The position numbers and the translations under genes were made by a program. A stretch of 64,000 nt of DNA from Rhodoferax_B ferrireducens_A (GTDB lineage Bacteria; Pseudomonadota; Gammaproteobacteria; Burkholderiales; Burkholderiaceae_C). The notes beneath the pieces were generated by a model. The model was given only the letters and a program-made list of their open reading frames with translations. It searched no databases and was not told the origin of the DNA. Below, one piece after another: positions 41,762-50,916 of the stretch (the first letter of the stretch is position 1; the number at the start of each line of letters is the position of its first letter). The stretch spans positions 248,001-312,000 of the forward strand of contig NZ_JAVDXT010000005.1 in NCBI RefSeq assembly GCF_031458075.1. The letters are read 5' to 3'.

Positions 41762-42652
41762 ATGCACACCTTGCCCGACTTCCCCTGCTACCTCAACGGC
41801 GCCTACACCCCTTTGTGCGACGCCAAAATCAGCGTCATGGACCGCGGCTTCATCTTCGGCGACGGCGTGTACGAAGTGGTGCCGGTCTACGCCGGCCGCC
41901 TGTTCCGCTTCGAGCAGCACATGGCGCGGCTCGACCGCAGCCTGCGCGAACTGCGCATCCCGAACCCCCTCACACAAACCGAGTGGCGCGAGATTGCTAC
42001 TAAATTGGTAGCTAGCCACGCAGCCAGTACCGGCACCAGCGGCCCGCACGGCATACAAGGCAACCACCTGGTCTACATCCAGATCAGCCGCGGCGTGGCA
42101 ATGCGCGACCACGCCATGCCGCAGGACATCACGCCCACCGTGTTCGCCATGGCCAACAAGATGAACCTGCCCTCGGCCGCCCAGCGCAGCCAGGGCGTGG
42201 CCTGCGTCACGGCCGACGACTTCCGCTGGGAGAAGGCCCACATCAAGGCCACCAGCCTGCTGGGCGCGGTGTTTGCGCGGCAGATCGGCGTCGATGCGGG
42301 TGCGGTCGAGACCGTGATGTTCCGCCACGGCTTCCTCAGCGAGGCCGCCTCCAGCAACGTCTGGCTGGTAAAGAACGGCACCCTGGTCGGCGTACCCAAA
42401 GACAACCTGGTGCTCGAAGGCATACGCTTCGGCCTGATGGAAGAAATCTGCCGCGCCCAGGGCATTCCGTTCGAGCTGCGCCGCATCAGCCGCGAAGAGG
42501 TGCTCAACGCAGATGAATTGCTGCTGTCCAGCGCCACCAAGGAAGTGCTGGCCATCACCACGCTGGACGGCCAACCGGTTGCAAACGGCCAACCCGGCCC
42601 GATCTACGCCAAACTGTATGCGGGCTATACCGCTGCCACCCAAGCCGCCTAA
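41762..42652 (+). CDS. D-amino-acid aminotransferase (class IV PLP enzyme)
   Basis: A 296-aa fold-type IV transaminase. MDRGFIFGDGVYEVVPVYAG is the substrate block; the PLP Lys is in RWEKAHIKATSLLGAV; the cofactor-phosphate region is EAASSNVWLVKNG and LLSSATKEVLAITTLDG. It probably makes D-alanine or D-glutamate from 2-oxo acids for the cell wall or recovers them. Residues about 80-97 (ATKLVASHAASTGTSG) are encoded by DNA resembling the ATAGC repeat. It heads a compact group with ybeD and lipB. Confidence 0.9.
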   Translation: MHTLPDFPCYLNGAYTPLCDAKISVMDRGFIFGDGVYEVVPVYAGRLFRFEQHMARLDRSLRELRIPNPLTQTEWREIATKLVASHAASTGTSGPHGIQGNHLVYIQISRGVAMRDHAMPQDITPTVFAMANKMNLPSAAQRSQGVACVTADDFRWEKAHIKATSLLGAVFARQIGVDAGAVETVMFRHGFLSEAASSNVWLVKNGTLVGVPKDNLVLEGIRFGLMEEICRAQGIPFELRRISREEVLNADELLLSSATKEVLAITTLDGQPVANGQPGPIYAKLYAGYTAATQAA

Positions 42653-42668
42653 CCAGCACATTCGCACC

Positions 42669-42971
42669 ATGACCACACCTACCACCGAAGCCACCGATCC
42701 CGTCGACCCGCGCAAAGATTCGCTCATCGAATACCCCTCGCAGTTCCCCATCAAGGTGATGGGCGCGCAGGCCGACGGTTTTGTGCACGCCATCACCAGC
42801 ATCGCCAAGCAGTTCGACCCCGGCTATGACGCGGCCACGGTCGAGCTGCGCGAAAGCAAGGGCGGCAAATACCTGGGCATCACCATCACCGTCACCGCCA
42901 CCAGCCGCGAACAGCTCGACGAGCTGTACCGCACGCTGAGCACCCACCCGATGGTGAAGATGGTCTTGTGA
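42669..42971 (+). CDS. YbeD family (DUF493) protein
   Basis: A 100-aa cytosolic protein. From the ATG at 42669, an acidic leader is followed by the ACT-like YbeD fold (LIEYPSQFPIKVMGAQADGF, LGITITVTATSREQLDELYR, HPMVKMVL). Function is unknown, but it sits before lipB in many proteobacteria. Its TGA overlaps the GTG start of lipB, so the two are translationally coupled. Confidence 0.93.
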   Translation: MTTPTTEATDPVDPRKDSLIEYPSQFPIKVMGAQADGFVHAITSIAKQFDPGYDAATVELRESKGGKYLGITITVTATSREQLDELYRTLSTHPMVKMVL

Positions 42972-43654
42972 CGGCGCCGCTGTCCGCCCAGCTGCTGGGC
43001 CGCGTGGACTACCTGCCCACCGTAGCCGCCATGCAGGATTTCACCGCCCAGCGTACACCGGATGCACCGGACCAGCTATGGATTTGCGAGCACCCACCGG
43101 TCTTCACCCAGGGCCTGGCGGGCAAGCCCGAGCATCTGCTGCTGCCCGGCGAGATCCCGGTGGTGCAGACCAATCGCGGTGGCCAGGTCACTTACCACGG
43201 CCCCGGCCAGGTGGTGGCGTACCCGCTGCTGGACCTGAAGCGCGCCGGTTATTTCGTCAAGGAATACGTCTACCGGCTGGAAGAAGCCGCCATCCAGACC
43301 CTGGTGCATTTCGGCGTTACCGGCCTGCGCGTACCCGGCGCGCCGGGGATTTATGTGCGCCTGCAAGACCCGTTCAGCCACGCGCGGCTGGAGGCCGGTT
43401 TTACCTCCAAGGAGCTGGAAACCAGCCCCACCTACCTGGGCAAAATTGCCGCGCTGGGCATCAAGGTCAGCCGGCATTGCAGCTACCACGGCGTGGCGCT
43501 GAATGTGGCCATGGACCTCGAACCGTTTGGCCGCATCAACCCCTGCGGCTATGCCGGCCTGCAGACCGTCGACCTGGCGCATCTGGGCGTAAACGTGGCC
43601 TGGACCGAAGCCGCGCAGGTGTTTGCCCACAAGCTGGAAAAGTACCTGGCCTAG
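42968..43654 (+). CDS. lipB: Lipoyl(octanoyl) transferase LipB
   Basis: A 228-aa enzyme that moves octanoate from acyl carrier protein to lipoyl domains. The catalytic region is TNRGGQVTYHGPGQVVAYPL, followed by GKIAALGIKVSRHCSYHGVA with the Lys and Cys active-site pair, and YAGLQTVDL. The GTG start lies in the ybeD stop (GTGA). The radical-SAM partner lipA, often adjacent, is not here: the next gene is a formaldehyde dehydrogenase with its own leader. Confidence 0.96.
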   Translation: MTAPLSAQLLGRVDYLPTVAAMQDFTAQRTPDAPDQLWICEHPPVFTQGLAGKPEHLLLPGEIPVVQTNRGGQVTYHGPGQVVAYPLLDLKRAGYFVKEYVYRLEEAAIQTLVHFGVTGLRVPGAPGIYVRLQDPFSHARLEAGFTSKELETSPTYLGKIAALGIKVSRHCSYHGVALNVAMDLEPFGRINPCGYAGLQTVDLAHLGVNVAWTEAAQVFAHKLEKYLA

Positions 43655-43811
43655 CCTGTGCCGGGCCCCATCCGCACCAAAGCGGGCAAAAAATACACTT
43701 CGGCGTCGCAATCCAGCTAGTGCCTGTTTGCCATCGGTCCAAGATGGTGCACCTTCGTGCCCATTCTGGCGCAGAGGTCTGCGTCCAATGACAAACAAGG
43801 AGACAAACCCA

Positions 43812-45014
43812 ATGTCAAGCAACCGAGGTGTCGTGTACCTGGGGCAAAGCCAGGTCGAAGTGCAAGCTATCCCCTTCCCCAAACTCGTCAACCCGCTGGG
43901 CCAGTCGGCCGAGCACGGGGTGATCCTGAAAGTGCTGTCCACCAATATCTGCGGCTCCGACCAGCACATGGTGCGCGGCCGCACCACCGCGCTGGCGGGC
44001 CTGGTGCTGGGCCACGAGATCACCGGCGAAGTGCTGGAAGTCGGCCGCGATGTCGAAACCCTCAAAAAAGGCGACCTGGTGTCCGTGCCTTTCAACGTGG
44101 CCTGCGGCCGCTGCCGCACCTGCAAGGAACAGCACACCGGCGTCTGCCTGAGCGTGAACCCCTCGCGCGCCGGCGGCGCCTACGGCTATGTGGACATGGG
44201 CGGCTGGATCGGCGGCCAGGCCGAGTACGTGATGGTGCCGTATGCCGACTTCAACCTGCTGAAGTTCCCCGACCGCGACCGCGCGATGGAAAAGATCCGC
44301 GACCTCACCTGTTTGTCCGACATCCTGCCCACCGGCTACCACGGCGCGGTGACAGCCGGCGTAGGCCCGGGCAGCACGGTCTACGTAGCCGGTGCCGGCC
44401 CGGTCGGCCTGGCGGCCGCCGCCTCGGCGCGCCTGCTGGGTGCGGCGGTGGTGATTGTGGGTGACGTGAACCCGGCCCGCCTGGTGCATGCGCGCAAGGT
44501 CGGTTTTGAGACGGTCGACCTGTCGCTGGACGTGAGCCTGGCCGACCAGATCGCCGCCATCCTCGGCACACCGGAAGTCGACAGCGCCATCGACGCCGTC
44601 GGCTTCGAAGCCCGCGGCCACGGCCATGCGGGATCGCAGGGCGAGGCACCCGCCACCGTGCTGAATTCGCTGATGGAAATCACCCGCGCCGCCGGCAAAA
44701 TCGGCATCCCCGGCCTGTACGTGACGGACGATCCGGGTGGTGTCGACAAGGCCGCCAAGAGCGGCGCCCTGAGCCTGCGCTTCGGCCTGGGCTGGGCCAA
44801 GTCGCACAGCTTCCACACCGGCCAGACCCCGGTGATGAAGTACAACCGGGCGCTAATGCAGGCGATTCTGTGGGACCGCATCCACATCGCCGACATCGTC
44901 GGTGTGCAGGTGATCTCGCTGGACGAAGCCCCCAGCGGCTACGCCGAGTTCGACGCCGGCGTGCCGAAGAAGTTTGTCATCGACCCGCACCGCCAGCTGG
45001 CCAAAGCGGCGTAG
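43812..45014 (+). CDS. fdhA: Glutathione-independent formaldehyde dehydrogenase
   Basis: A 400-aa zinc and NAD enzyme oxidising formaldehyde to formate without glutathione. The catalytic zinc ligands match Pseudomonas putida Fdh: C47 (NICGSDQH) and H68-E69. The structural zinc Cys are C98, C101, C104 and C112. The dinucleotide loop is VAGAGPVGLAAAASARLLGA. The ATG at 43812 follows AAGGAGA. Transcribed alone from a 157-base leader after lipB. It gives detoxification of formaldehyde independent of the thiol pool. Confidence 0.94.
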   Translation: MSSNRGVVYLGQSQVEVQAIPFPKLVNPLGQSAEHGVILKVLSTNICGSDQHMVRGRTTALAGLVLGHEITGEVLEVGRDVETLKKGDLVSVPFNVACGRCRTCKEQHTGVCLSVNPSRAGGAYGYVDMGGWIGGQAEYVMVPYADFNLLKFPDRDRAMEKIRDLTCLSDILPTGYHGAVTAGVGPGSTVYVAGAGPVGLAAAASARLLGAAVVIVGDVNPARLVHARKVGFETVDLSLDVSLADQIAAILGTPEVDSAIDAVGFEARGHGHAGSQGEAPATVLNSLMEITRAAGKIGIPGLYVTDDPGGVDKAAKSGALSLRFGLGWAKSHSFHTGQTPVMKYNRALMQAILWDRIHIADIVGVQVISLDEAPSGYAEFDAGVPKKFVIDPHRQLAKAA

Positions 45015-45029
45015 GACAAGAGCCGCCGC

Positions 45030-45087
45030 TATGCATTAAATAGCTGCTAGCGCTTATGGAATAAGCGCTAGCAGCCTAAAAAGCATA
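45030..45087. repeat. ATAGC-type repeat, perfect hairpin copy
   Basis: GCTGCTAGCGCTTAT (45043-45057) and ATAAGCGCTAGCAGC (45061-45075) form a perfect 15-bp stem with a GGA loop, flanked by outer TATGC/GCATA arms. It is the best-preserved copy in the window and probably reflects the family consensus. It follows fdhA and abuts a copy of the other repeat family. Confidence 0.92.
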
Positions 45088-45108
45088 AAACCACCGCACA
45101 GACTCCCC

Positions 45109-45202
45109 TTCCAAAAACACCGCAGAACTGGCTTTGCCAGGCTGCTGGTGTTGCCCCCTGCAAGGGGGTTGGCGAAAACACGAAGTGTGCAGCCTGGGGG
45201 TG
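45109..45202 (-). repeat. Structured 3'-UTR repeat, copy B (after proC)
   Basis: On the minus strand this begins CACCCCCAGGCT four bases after the proC stop codon. It carries the CCCCC-TTGCA-GGGGG core (45154-45168), then the long stem AACACC..GGTGTT with CTGGC-AAA-GCCAG inside. It is nearly identical to copy A and, like all copies, is oriented with the gene it follows. Confidence 0.88.
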
Positions 45203-45206
45203 TTCC

Positions 45207-46118
45207 TTAATCTCCAAACTCGTCGCCCAACTCGCGGGCGCGGTGTTTGGCGGCGTGCAGGGCGCGCATAAAGGTGTTCTTCAGCCCGTCCTGGTCCATC
45301 GAGGTGATGGCCGCATAGGTGGTGCCGCCCTTGGACGTGACGCGCTGGCGCAGGATCTCCGGTGGCTCGTTGGAGGCGCGGGCCAGAGCCGATGCGCCGA
45401 CAAAAGTGCCCACCGCCAGCCTATGCGCCTGGTCGCGCGACAAGCCCATGTCGGCGCCCGCCTGGGTCATGGCCTCGATCAGGTAGAACACATAGGCCGG
45501 GCCCGAGCCCGACAGGGCGGTCACCGCATCCAGCTGCTCTTCCACCCCCACCCACAGGCTTTCGCCGGTGGCGGCCAGCACCTTTTCGATGACCCTGCGG
45601 TCGGCATCCGACACGGCGGGCCGGGCGAACAGCGCGGTCATGCCCTTGCCGATCAGCGCCGGGGTGTTGGGCATGGCGCGCACCACGCGTTCGGTGTCCA
45701 GCCACTTGGCAATGCTGTCGCTGCGGATGCCCGCGGCCACGCTCAGATGCAGGGCGGTCTTGGTGTGGAAGCGGGTTTGCAGCGCCGCATCCTTGAACAT
45801 CTGCGGCTTGACCGCCCAGACCACGGTACGCGCCTGGGCCAGCACCGGGCCGGGCATTTCATGGGCCTGGATGGCGAAATCGGCCAGCAGCTTGGCGCGC
45901 GCCTCGGCCCAGGGCTCGATCACCAGGATGTGGCTGGCCGGCACGCCCTTCTTGACCAGTCCACCGATGATGGCGCTGGCCATATTGCCGCCACCGATAA
46001 AGGCAATCTGGTCGTGTGCAGCGGTGTTGCCGCGGCTGCCGGCATTGGGTTGCCCGCCCGATTGGGACGAGGGGCCGAATTGCGAAGAACTGATGGGTGC
46101 AGGCCGGGAGGGTGCCAT
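45207..46118 (-). CDS. proC: Pyrroline-5-carboxylate reductase
   Basis: A 303-aa enzyme making proline from pyrroline-5-carboxylate with NAD(P)H. The nucleotide loop is IAFIGGGNMASAIIGGL; the substrate block is ALSGSGPAYVFYLIEAMTQA; the end is VTSKGGTTYAAITSMDQDGL. Usual length is about 270, and the first 35 residues here are a Ser/Pro/Gly-rich extension from the ATG at 46118. That start has GGAA before it; no good start lies closer to the fold, so the extension may be real. It opposes PutA metabolically. Confidence 0.92.
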   Translation of the reverse strand: MAPSRPAPISSSQFGPSSQSGGQPNAGSRGNTAAHDQIAFIGGGNMASAIIGGLVKKGVPASHILVIEPWAEARAKLLADFAIQAHEMPGPVLAQARTVVWAVKPQMFKDAALQTRFHTKTALHLSVAAGIRSDSIAKWLDTERVVRAMPNTPALIGKGMTALFARPAVSDADRRVIEKVLAATGESLWVGVEEQLDAVTALSGSGPAYVFYLIEAMTQAGADMGLSRDQAHRLAVGTFVGASALARASNEPPEILRQRVTSKGGTTYAAITSMDQDGLKNTFMRALHAAKHRARELGDEFGD

Positions 46119-46164
46119 GGGAATTCCAGAAATACGAGGGGTCGCGGACGTGGAGACCGGGTGC

Positions 46165-46611
46165 TTACTTGCCGTTGATGCCGAGCAATTCGACTTCGAA
46201 CTGCAGCGTGGCATTGGCCGGGATCACGCCGCCGGCACCGCGCTCGCCATAGGCAATCGCCGGTGGGCAGGTGAGCTTGGCCTTGCCACCGACCTTCATT
46301 TTCTGCACGCCTTCGGTCCAGCATTTGATGACGCCGCTCAGCGGGAACTCGATGGGTTCATTGCGCTTGTACGAGCTGTCGAATTCCTTGCCGTCCAGGA
46401 AGGTCCCACGGTAATGCACCTTGACCTTGTCGCTCGCGGTGGGGCTGGCGCCGGTGCCGTCTTTCAGCGAACGGTAGACCAGGCCGCTGGGGGTGACGAG
46501 GGCACCGGCCTCTTTGGCGGCCGCGGCGGCGTCAGTGGTTTGGGCCCAGCTGGCAGTGGTCAGGCTGGCGGCCAGCAGGCAGAAAGCGGCGGAGGTCAGA
46601 GCAAATTTCAC
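46165..46611 (-). CDS. Secreted FKBP-type peptidyl-prolyl isomerase
   Basis: A 148-aa protein with a signal peptide (MKFALTSAAFCLLAASLTTA, cut near ASWAQ) and a C-terminal FKBP domain (about 45-145; KVKVHYRGTFLDGKEFDSSY, WTEGVQKMKVGGKAKL, PAIAYGERGAGGVIPANATL). It should catalyse proline isomerisation on folding proteins in the periplasm. It starts divergently from glutathione reductase and is followed by proC 46 bases later. Confidence 0.94.
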   Translation of the reverse strand: MKFALTSAAFCLLAASLTTASWAQTTDAAAAAKEAGALVTPSGLVYRSLKDGTGASPTASDKVKVHYRGTFLDGKEFDSSYKRNEPIEFPLSGVIKCWTEGVQKMKVGGKAKLTCPPAIAYGERGAGGVIPANATLQFEVELLGINGK

Positions 46612-46782
46612 GGAAAACCTTGGGTGTTGGAACAGATACCATCCATTATTGCGGTTTCTCGGCAGCGCTTCCCCCCAGCTTCATTAGAAATGGGGATGGC
46701 GCAGTAAATGCATGCACCGCGAGCTACATTTTTAATAGCACATTAGGGGGCTTGATGTCCACCCAAACCATAAGGAACCCGC

Positions 46783-48156
46783 ATGCCCGCATTCCAGTTC
46801 GATCTCTTGGTGGTGGGTGGCGGCAGCGGCGGCGTACGGGCTGCGCGCATGGCCGCGCAGCGCGGCGTGCGTGTGGCGCTGGCCGAGGTGGGCGCACTGG
46901 GTGGCACCTGCGTCAACGTGGGCTGCATCCCCAAGAAGCTCTACAGCTACGCCGCGCATTACGCCGAAGCCTTTGAAGAAGCCGCCGGCTATGGCTGGCA
47001 GGTGGGCCACCCCCGCCTCGACTGGAACCTGCTGAAGAAAAACCGCGCCACCGAGATCACCCGCCTCAACGGCATCTACCAGCAACTGCTGGTGGGCGCA
47101 GGCGTGCAGCTCATCCCCGGCTGGGCCACGCTGCTGGACGCGCATACGGTGCAGGTGGGTGAGCAGCGCTACAGCGCCGAGCACATCCTGGTGGCCACCG
47201 GCGGCACGCCCAGCCTGCCGTCTATCCCTGGCGCCGAGCATGCGGTGGTGTCGGATGCGATGTTCGACCTGGAGCCGTTCCCGCAGCGGCTGCTGGTGGT
47301 GGGCGGCGGCTATATCGCCTGCGAATTTGCCTCCATCTTCAACGGCCTGGGCGCCCAGGTGAGCCAGGTGTACCGCGGCCAGCAGCTGCTGCGCGGCTTT
47401 GACGACGATGTGCGCAACTTCCTGGCGCAAGAGGTGCGCAAGACCGGTGTGGACCTGCGGCTGGAAACCGACGTGGCCAGCATCCTGCGCACCGCCGCCG
47501 GCCTGGAGGTGCGGCTGGCGAATGGCGACACCTTGACCGTCGACCAGGTGCTGTACGCCATCGGCCGGGTGCCGAATGTGCAGGGCATGGGCCTGGAGAC
47601 GCTGGGCATCGCCCAGGGCAAGGACGGCGCGATCGAGGTGGACAGCCACTACCAGACCTCGGTGCCCTCGGTCTACGCGCTTGGCGACGTGACCGCGCGG
47701 CTGCAGCTCACGCCGGTGGCGCTGGGCGAAGCCATGGCCCTGGTCGACCATTTGTTTGCCCCCAAGGCCGGCAAGGCGGCGCGCAGCATGGACTACGCAC
47801 TCATCCCCACGGCCGTATTCACCCATCCCAACATCGGCACCGTCGGCCTGACGGAAGCCGCGGCGCGCCAGCAGTTTGGCCCGGTCAGCATCTACCGCAG
47901 CGAGTTCAAATCGCTGAAGCACACGCTCAGCGGCAGCAGCGAACGCACCTTGATGAAGCTGGTGGTCGACGACGCGAGCGACCGCGTGGTCGGCCTGCAC
48001 ATGGTGGGCGCCGACGCCGGCGAAATAGTGCAAGGCTTTGCCGTCGCCATGAAGGCCGGCGCCACCAAGGCGGTGTTCGACAGCACCATCGGCATCCACC
48101 CGACCATGGCCGAAGAATTCGTCACCATGCGCGACCCCGTCCCCCTATCTCGCTGA
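46783..48156 (+). CDS. gorA: Glutathione-disulfide reductase
   Basis: A 457-aa FAD and NADPH enzyme keeping glutathione reduced. The FAD loop is LLVVGGGSGGVRAARMAA; the redox-active pair is in GGTCVNVGCIPKK; the second nucleotide site is LLVVGGGYIACEFASIF; and the C-terminal catalytic HPT lies in IGIHPTMAEEF. Full length, with AAGGAA before the ATG. Confidence 0.96.
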   Translation: MPAFQFDLLVVGGGSGGVRAARMAAQRGVRVALAEVGALGGTCVNVGCIPKKLYSYAAHYAEAFEEAAGYGWQVGHPRLDWNLLKKNRATEITRLNGIYQQLLVGAGVQLIPGWATLLDAHTVQVGEQRYSAEHILVATGGTPSLPSIPGAEHAVVSDAMFDLEPFPQRLLVVGGGYIACEFASIFNGLGAQVSQVYRGQQLLRGFDDDVRNFLAQEVRKTGVDLRLETDVASILRTAAGLEVRLANGDTLTVDQVLYAIGRVPNVQGMGLETLGIAQGKDGAIEVDSHYQTSVPSVYALGDVTARLQLTPVALGEAMALVDHLFAPKAGKAARSMDYALIPTAVFTHPNIGTVGLTEAAARQQFGPVSIYRSEFKSLKHTLSGSSERTLMKLVVDDASDRVVGLHMVGADAGEIVQGFAVAMKAGATKAVFDSTIGIHPTMAEEFVTMRDPVPLSR

Positions 48157-48181
48157 GCTTGTTGCGTTGCACAATAGACCC

Positions 48182-49681
48182 ATGCCCTATCTGCCTGCCT
48201 TTATCGCCCCCGCCCGCTTCACCGACCCGGTTGCCGCCCTGGCGCAGGTCCAGCTGATTTACGACCAGCAGATCGACCACCTGCGCTCCGCCATGCAGCG
48301 CTTTGTGGCGGGTGAAACCCTGCCCGGCCATGTGCGCGCCTGCTATCCGTTCGTGCGACTGCACACGGAAACCGTGGCCCGCGCCGCCAGCGCCCTGGTC
48401 GAAAGCGCGCACCTCAGCTATGGCTTCGTGGCCGGCCCCGGCCGCTTCGAGACCACGCTGACCCGGCCGGATCTGTACCACAGCTACTACCTCGAACAGT
48501 TCCGCCTGCTGCTGCAAAACCACCAAGTCGAACTGGAAATCGGCACCAGCACACTGCCAATACCCGTGCATTTCTCGTTCGCCGAGCACGACCACGTCGA
48601 AGGCCATATGGACGCCAGCCGCCGCATGCTGATGCGCGACGTGTTCGACTTGCCCGACCTGGCCGCCATGGACGACGGCATCGCCAACGGCACCTACGAA
48701 CCGAACCCCGGCGACCCGCTGCCGCTGTCGCTGTTCACCGCGCCCCGGGTCGACTATTCGCTGCACCGCATGCGCCACTACACCGGCACCGGGCCCGAGC
48801 ATTTCCAGAACTTCGTGCTGTTCACCAACTACCAGTTCTACATCGATGAATTCGTGCGCATGGGCCATGCGGCCATGGCCGACCCGAACAGCGAGTACTG
48901 CGCGTTTGTCGAACCCGGCAACGTCATCACCCGCCGGGTCGGCCTGCCCGCCGAAGCGGTGGACGCGCTGGGCGCCGTGCCGCCGCGCCTGCCGCAAATG
49001 CCCGGCTACCACCTGGTGCGCTCCGACAACGCCGGCATCACCATGGTGAACATCGGCGTCGGTCCGGCGAATGCCAAGAACATCACCGACCACATCGCTG
49101 TGCTGCGCCCGCATGCCTGGATCATGGTCGGCCATTGCGCGGGCCTGCGCAACAGCCAGCAGCTGGGCGACTACGTGCTGGCCCACGGCTATGTGCGCGA
49201 AGACCATGTGCTGGACGAAGAACTGCCGCTGTGGGTGCCGATCCCGGCGCTGGCCGAAATCCAGCAGGCGCTGGAACAGGCCGTGGCCGACGTCACCCAG
49301 GTGCAAGGCGTGGCGCTGAAGAACATCATGCGCACCGGCACCGTGGCCAGCACCGACAACCGCAACTGGGAGCTGCTGCCGAACAACCAGCCGCAGCGCC
49401 GCTTCAGCCAGAGCCGCGCGGTGGCACTGGACATGGAGTCCGCCACCATCGCCGCCAATGGCTTCCGCTTCCGCGTGCCCTACGGCACCTTGCTCTGCGT
49501 CAGCGACAAGCCTTTGCACGGCGAGATCAAGCTGCCCGGCATGGCCAACCATTTCTACCGCGAACGGGTGGACCAGCATCTGCGCATCGGCATCCGCGCC
49601 ATCGAGCTGCTGCGCGCCCAGGGCCTGACGCAGCTGCACAGCCGCAAGCTGCGCAGCTTTGCCGAAGTCGCCTTCCAGTAA
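48182..49681 (+). CDS. amn: AMP nucleosidase
   Basis: A 499-aa enzyme splitting AMP into adenine and ribose 5-phosphate, thus regulating adenylate levels. An N-terminal regulatory region precedes a phosphorylase-fold catalytic domain (TNYQFYIDEFVRMG, ITMVNIGVGPANAKNITDHI, WIMVGHCAGLRNSQQLGDYV, VALDMESATIAANGFRFRV). I start at 48182 (MPYLPAFIAP), 25 bases after gorA. Length agrees with proteobacterial Amn (about 480-500). Confidence 0.95.
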   Translation: MPYLPAFIAPARFTDPVAALAQVQLIYDQQIDHLRSAMQRFVAGETLPGHVRACYPFVRLHTETVARAASALVESAHLSYGFVAGPGRFETTLTRPDLYHSYYLEQFRLLLQNHQVELEIGTSTLPIPVHFSFAEHDHVEGHMDASRRMLMRDVFDLPDLAAMDDGIANGTYEPNPGDPLPLSLFTAPRVDYSLHRMRHYTGTGPEHFQNFVLFTNYQFYIDEFVRMGHAAMADPNSEYCAFVEPGNVITRRVGLPAEAVDALGAVPPRLPQMPGYHLVRSDNAGITMVNIGVGPANAKNITDHIAVLRPHAWIMVGHCAGLRNSQQLGDYVLAHGYVREDHVLDEELPLWVPIPALAEIQQALEQAVADVTQVQGVALKNIMRTGTVASTDNRNWELLPNNQPQRRFSQSRAVALDMESATIAANGFRFRVPYGTLLCVSDKPLHGEIKLPGMANHFYRERVDQHLRIGIRAIELLRAQGLTQLHSRKLRSFAEVAFQ

Positions 49682-49699
49682 CCGCACACCTGTTCTCCG

Positions 49700-50914
49700 A
49701 TGCAGCTCGATATTCCCACCCTGCTGGTGATCGCCACCGCGAACCTGTTCATAGTGTCGATCGCCTTGCTGACCATGGTCGGCAGCCAAGCCAGTGCCGC
49801 CACCCGTTGCGCCCAGCTGGGGGTGGTGGCCCTGGTGCTGGGCGGCGTGGCCAGCATCGCCGCGGGCTATGCCTGGGCGCCGGTGCTGGCGCCGCTGGCC
49901 GTGGCGCTGTTCGGCCTGTGCCAATGGCTGCTGCACCGGGCGCTGGGCAGCTGGCTCGGCCACCGCAGCCGGCCGGACAAATACCGCAAGCGGCCGATCC
50001 GCCGCAGCCCGCAGGACTGGCTGGACTACCGCTGGTGCGCACGCTGCCTGCTGGTACTGCTGGTGGCCGCGCCGCTGGGCTATGTGCTGGGCTTTGCCAG
50101 CCCAGACTTCCAGCTCGGCTGGTCGCATCTGTGCCTGGCGGCCATGCTGCTGCTGGTAGCACGGGCCACGCTGTTCCCGCTGCGCCACGTGGGCCGGGCC
50201 TGGCGCTGGTGGCTGTGCGCCTGCCTGGTCGGCACCGCGGGTCTGATGCTGGTGCGGGCGGTGGTCGGTATCTGGGGCTCGGAAGCCGCGCAGCAAAGCA
50301 TCAACCTGACCATGGCGGTGACGCTGAACCTGGGCACCATCGTCTCGGTAGTCGCCTTGCTGGCCGCGTGGCGCGACGAGGCCAAGGCCAGGCTGCACAA
50401 CCTGGCCATGACCGACGGCCTGACCGGCCTGCTGAACCGGCGCGGCTGGATGGAGCGGGCCGAGGGCATGTTTGCCAACGCCCAGCGCTACCAGCAGCCA
50501 CTGACGCTGATGATGCTGGACCTGGACCACTTCAAGCGCATCAACGACACCCACGGCCATGAGGTCGGCGACAAGGCGCTCAAGCTGTTTGCCCGCCTGC
50601 TGCGCGAAAGCCGCCGCACCGGCGACCTGGTGGGCCGCCTGGGCGGCGAAGAGTTCTGCATCGTGCTGGCCAATACCCACCGCTCGGCCAGCATAGGCTT
50701 CGACCAGCGGCTGCGCGCCATGCTGCAGGAAGTGGGCGAGAAAGAACTGGGTTTCCACATGAACTTCAGCGCCGGCGTGGCGGTGCTGCGCGACGGCGAC
50801 GGCACCCTGGCCGGCCTGCTGGCGCGCGCCGATACCGCGCTGTACTCGGCCAAGCACGAAGGCCGTGGCCGCATGGTGCAGTCCGACGGCGGGCTCGGGC
50901 AAACTGTTATCTAG
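49700..50914 (+). CDS. Diguanylate cyclase with multi-helix membrane domain
   Basis: A 404-aa protein. The first 225 residues hold about six membrane helices of no named sensor family, broken by a basic cytoplasmic loop (SRPDKYRKRPIRRSPQDW). The GGDEF domain (about 235-400) has an active site GGEEFCIVLA and an RTGD inhibitory site five residues before it, so it should be active and feedback-inhibited. No other c-di-GMP gene is adjacent. Two bases after its stop a structured 3' element begins. Confidence 0.92.
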   Translation: MQLDIPTLLVIATANLFIVSIALLTMVGSQASAATRCAQLGVVALVLGGVASIAAGYAWAPVLAPLAVALFGLCQWLLHRALGSWLGHRSRPDKYRKRPIRRSPQDWLDYRWCARCLLVLLVAAPLGYVLGFASPDFQLGWSHLCLAAMLLLVARATLFPLRHVGRAWRWWLCACLVGTAGLMLVRAVVGIWGSEAAQQSINLTMAVTLNLGTIVSVVALLAAWRDEAKARLHNLAMTDGLTGLLNRRGWMERAEGMFANAQRYQQPLTLMMLDLDHFKRINDTHGHEVGDKALKLFARLLRESRRTGDLVGRLGGEEFCIVLANTHRSASIGFDQRLRAMLQEVGEKELGFHMNFSAGVAVLRDGDGTLAGLLARADTALYSAKHEGRGRMVQSDGGLGQTVI

Positions 50915-50916
50915 AG

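Noticed and set aside
48167..48181. An amn start five codons further upstream
   Set aside because: The upstream ATG adds only MHNRP without family support and lies closer to the gorA stop; MPYLPAF is the more usual opening.
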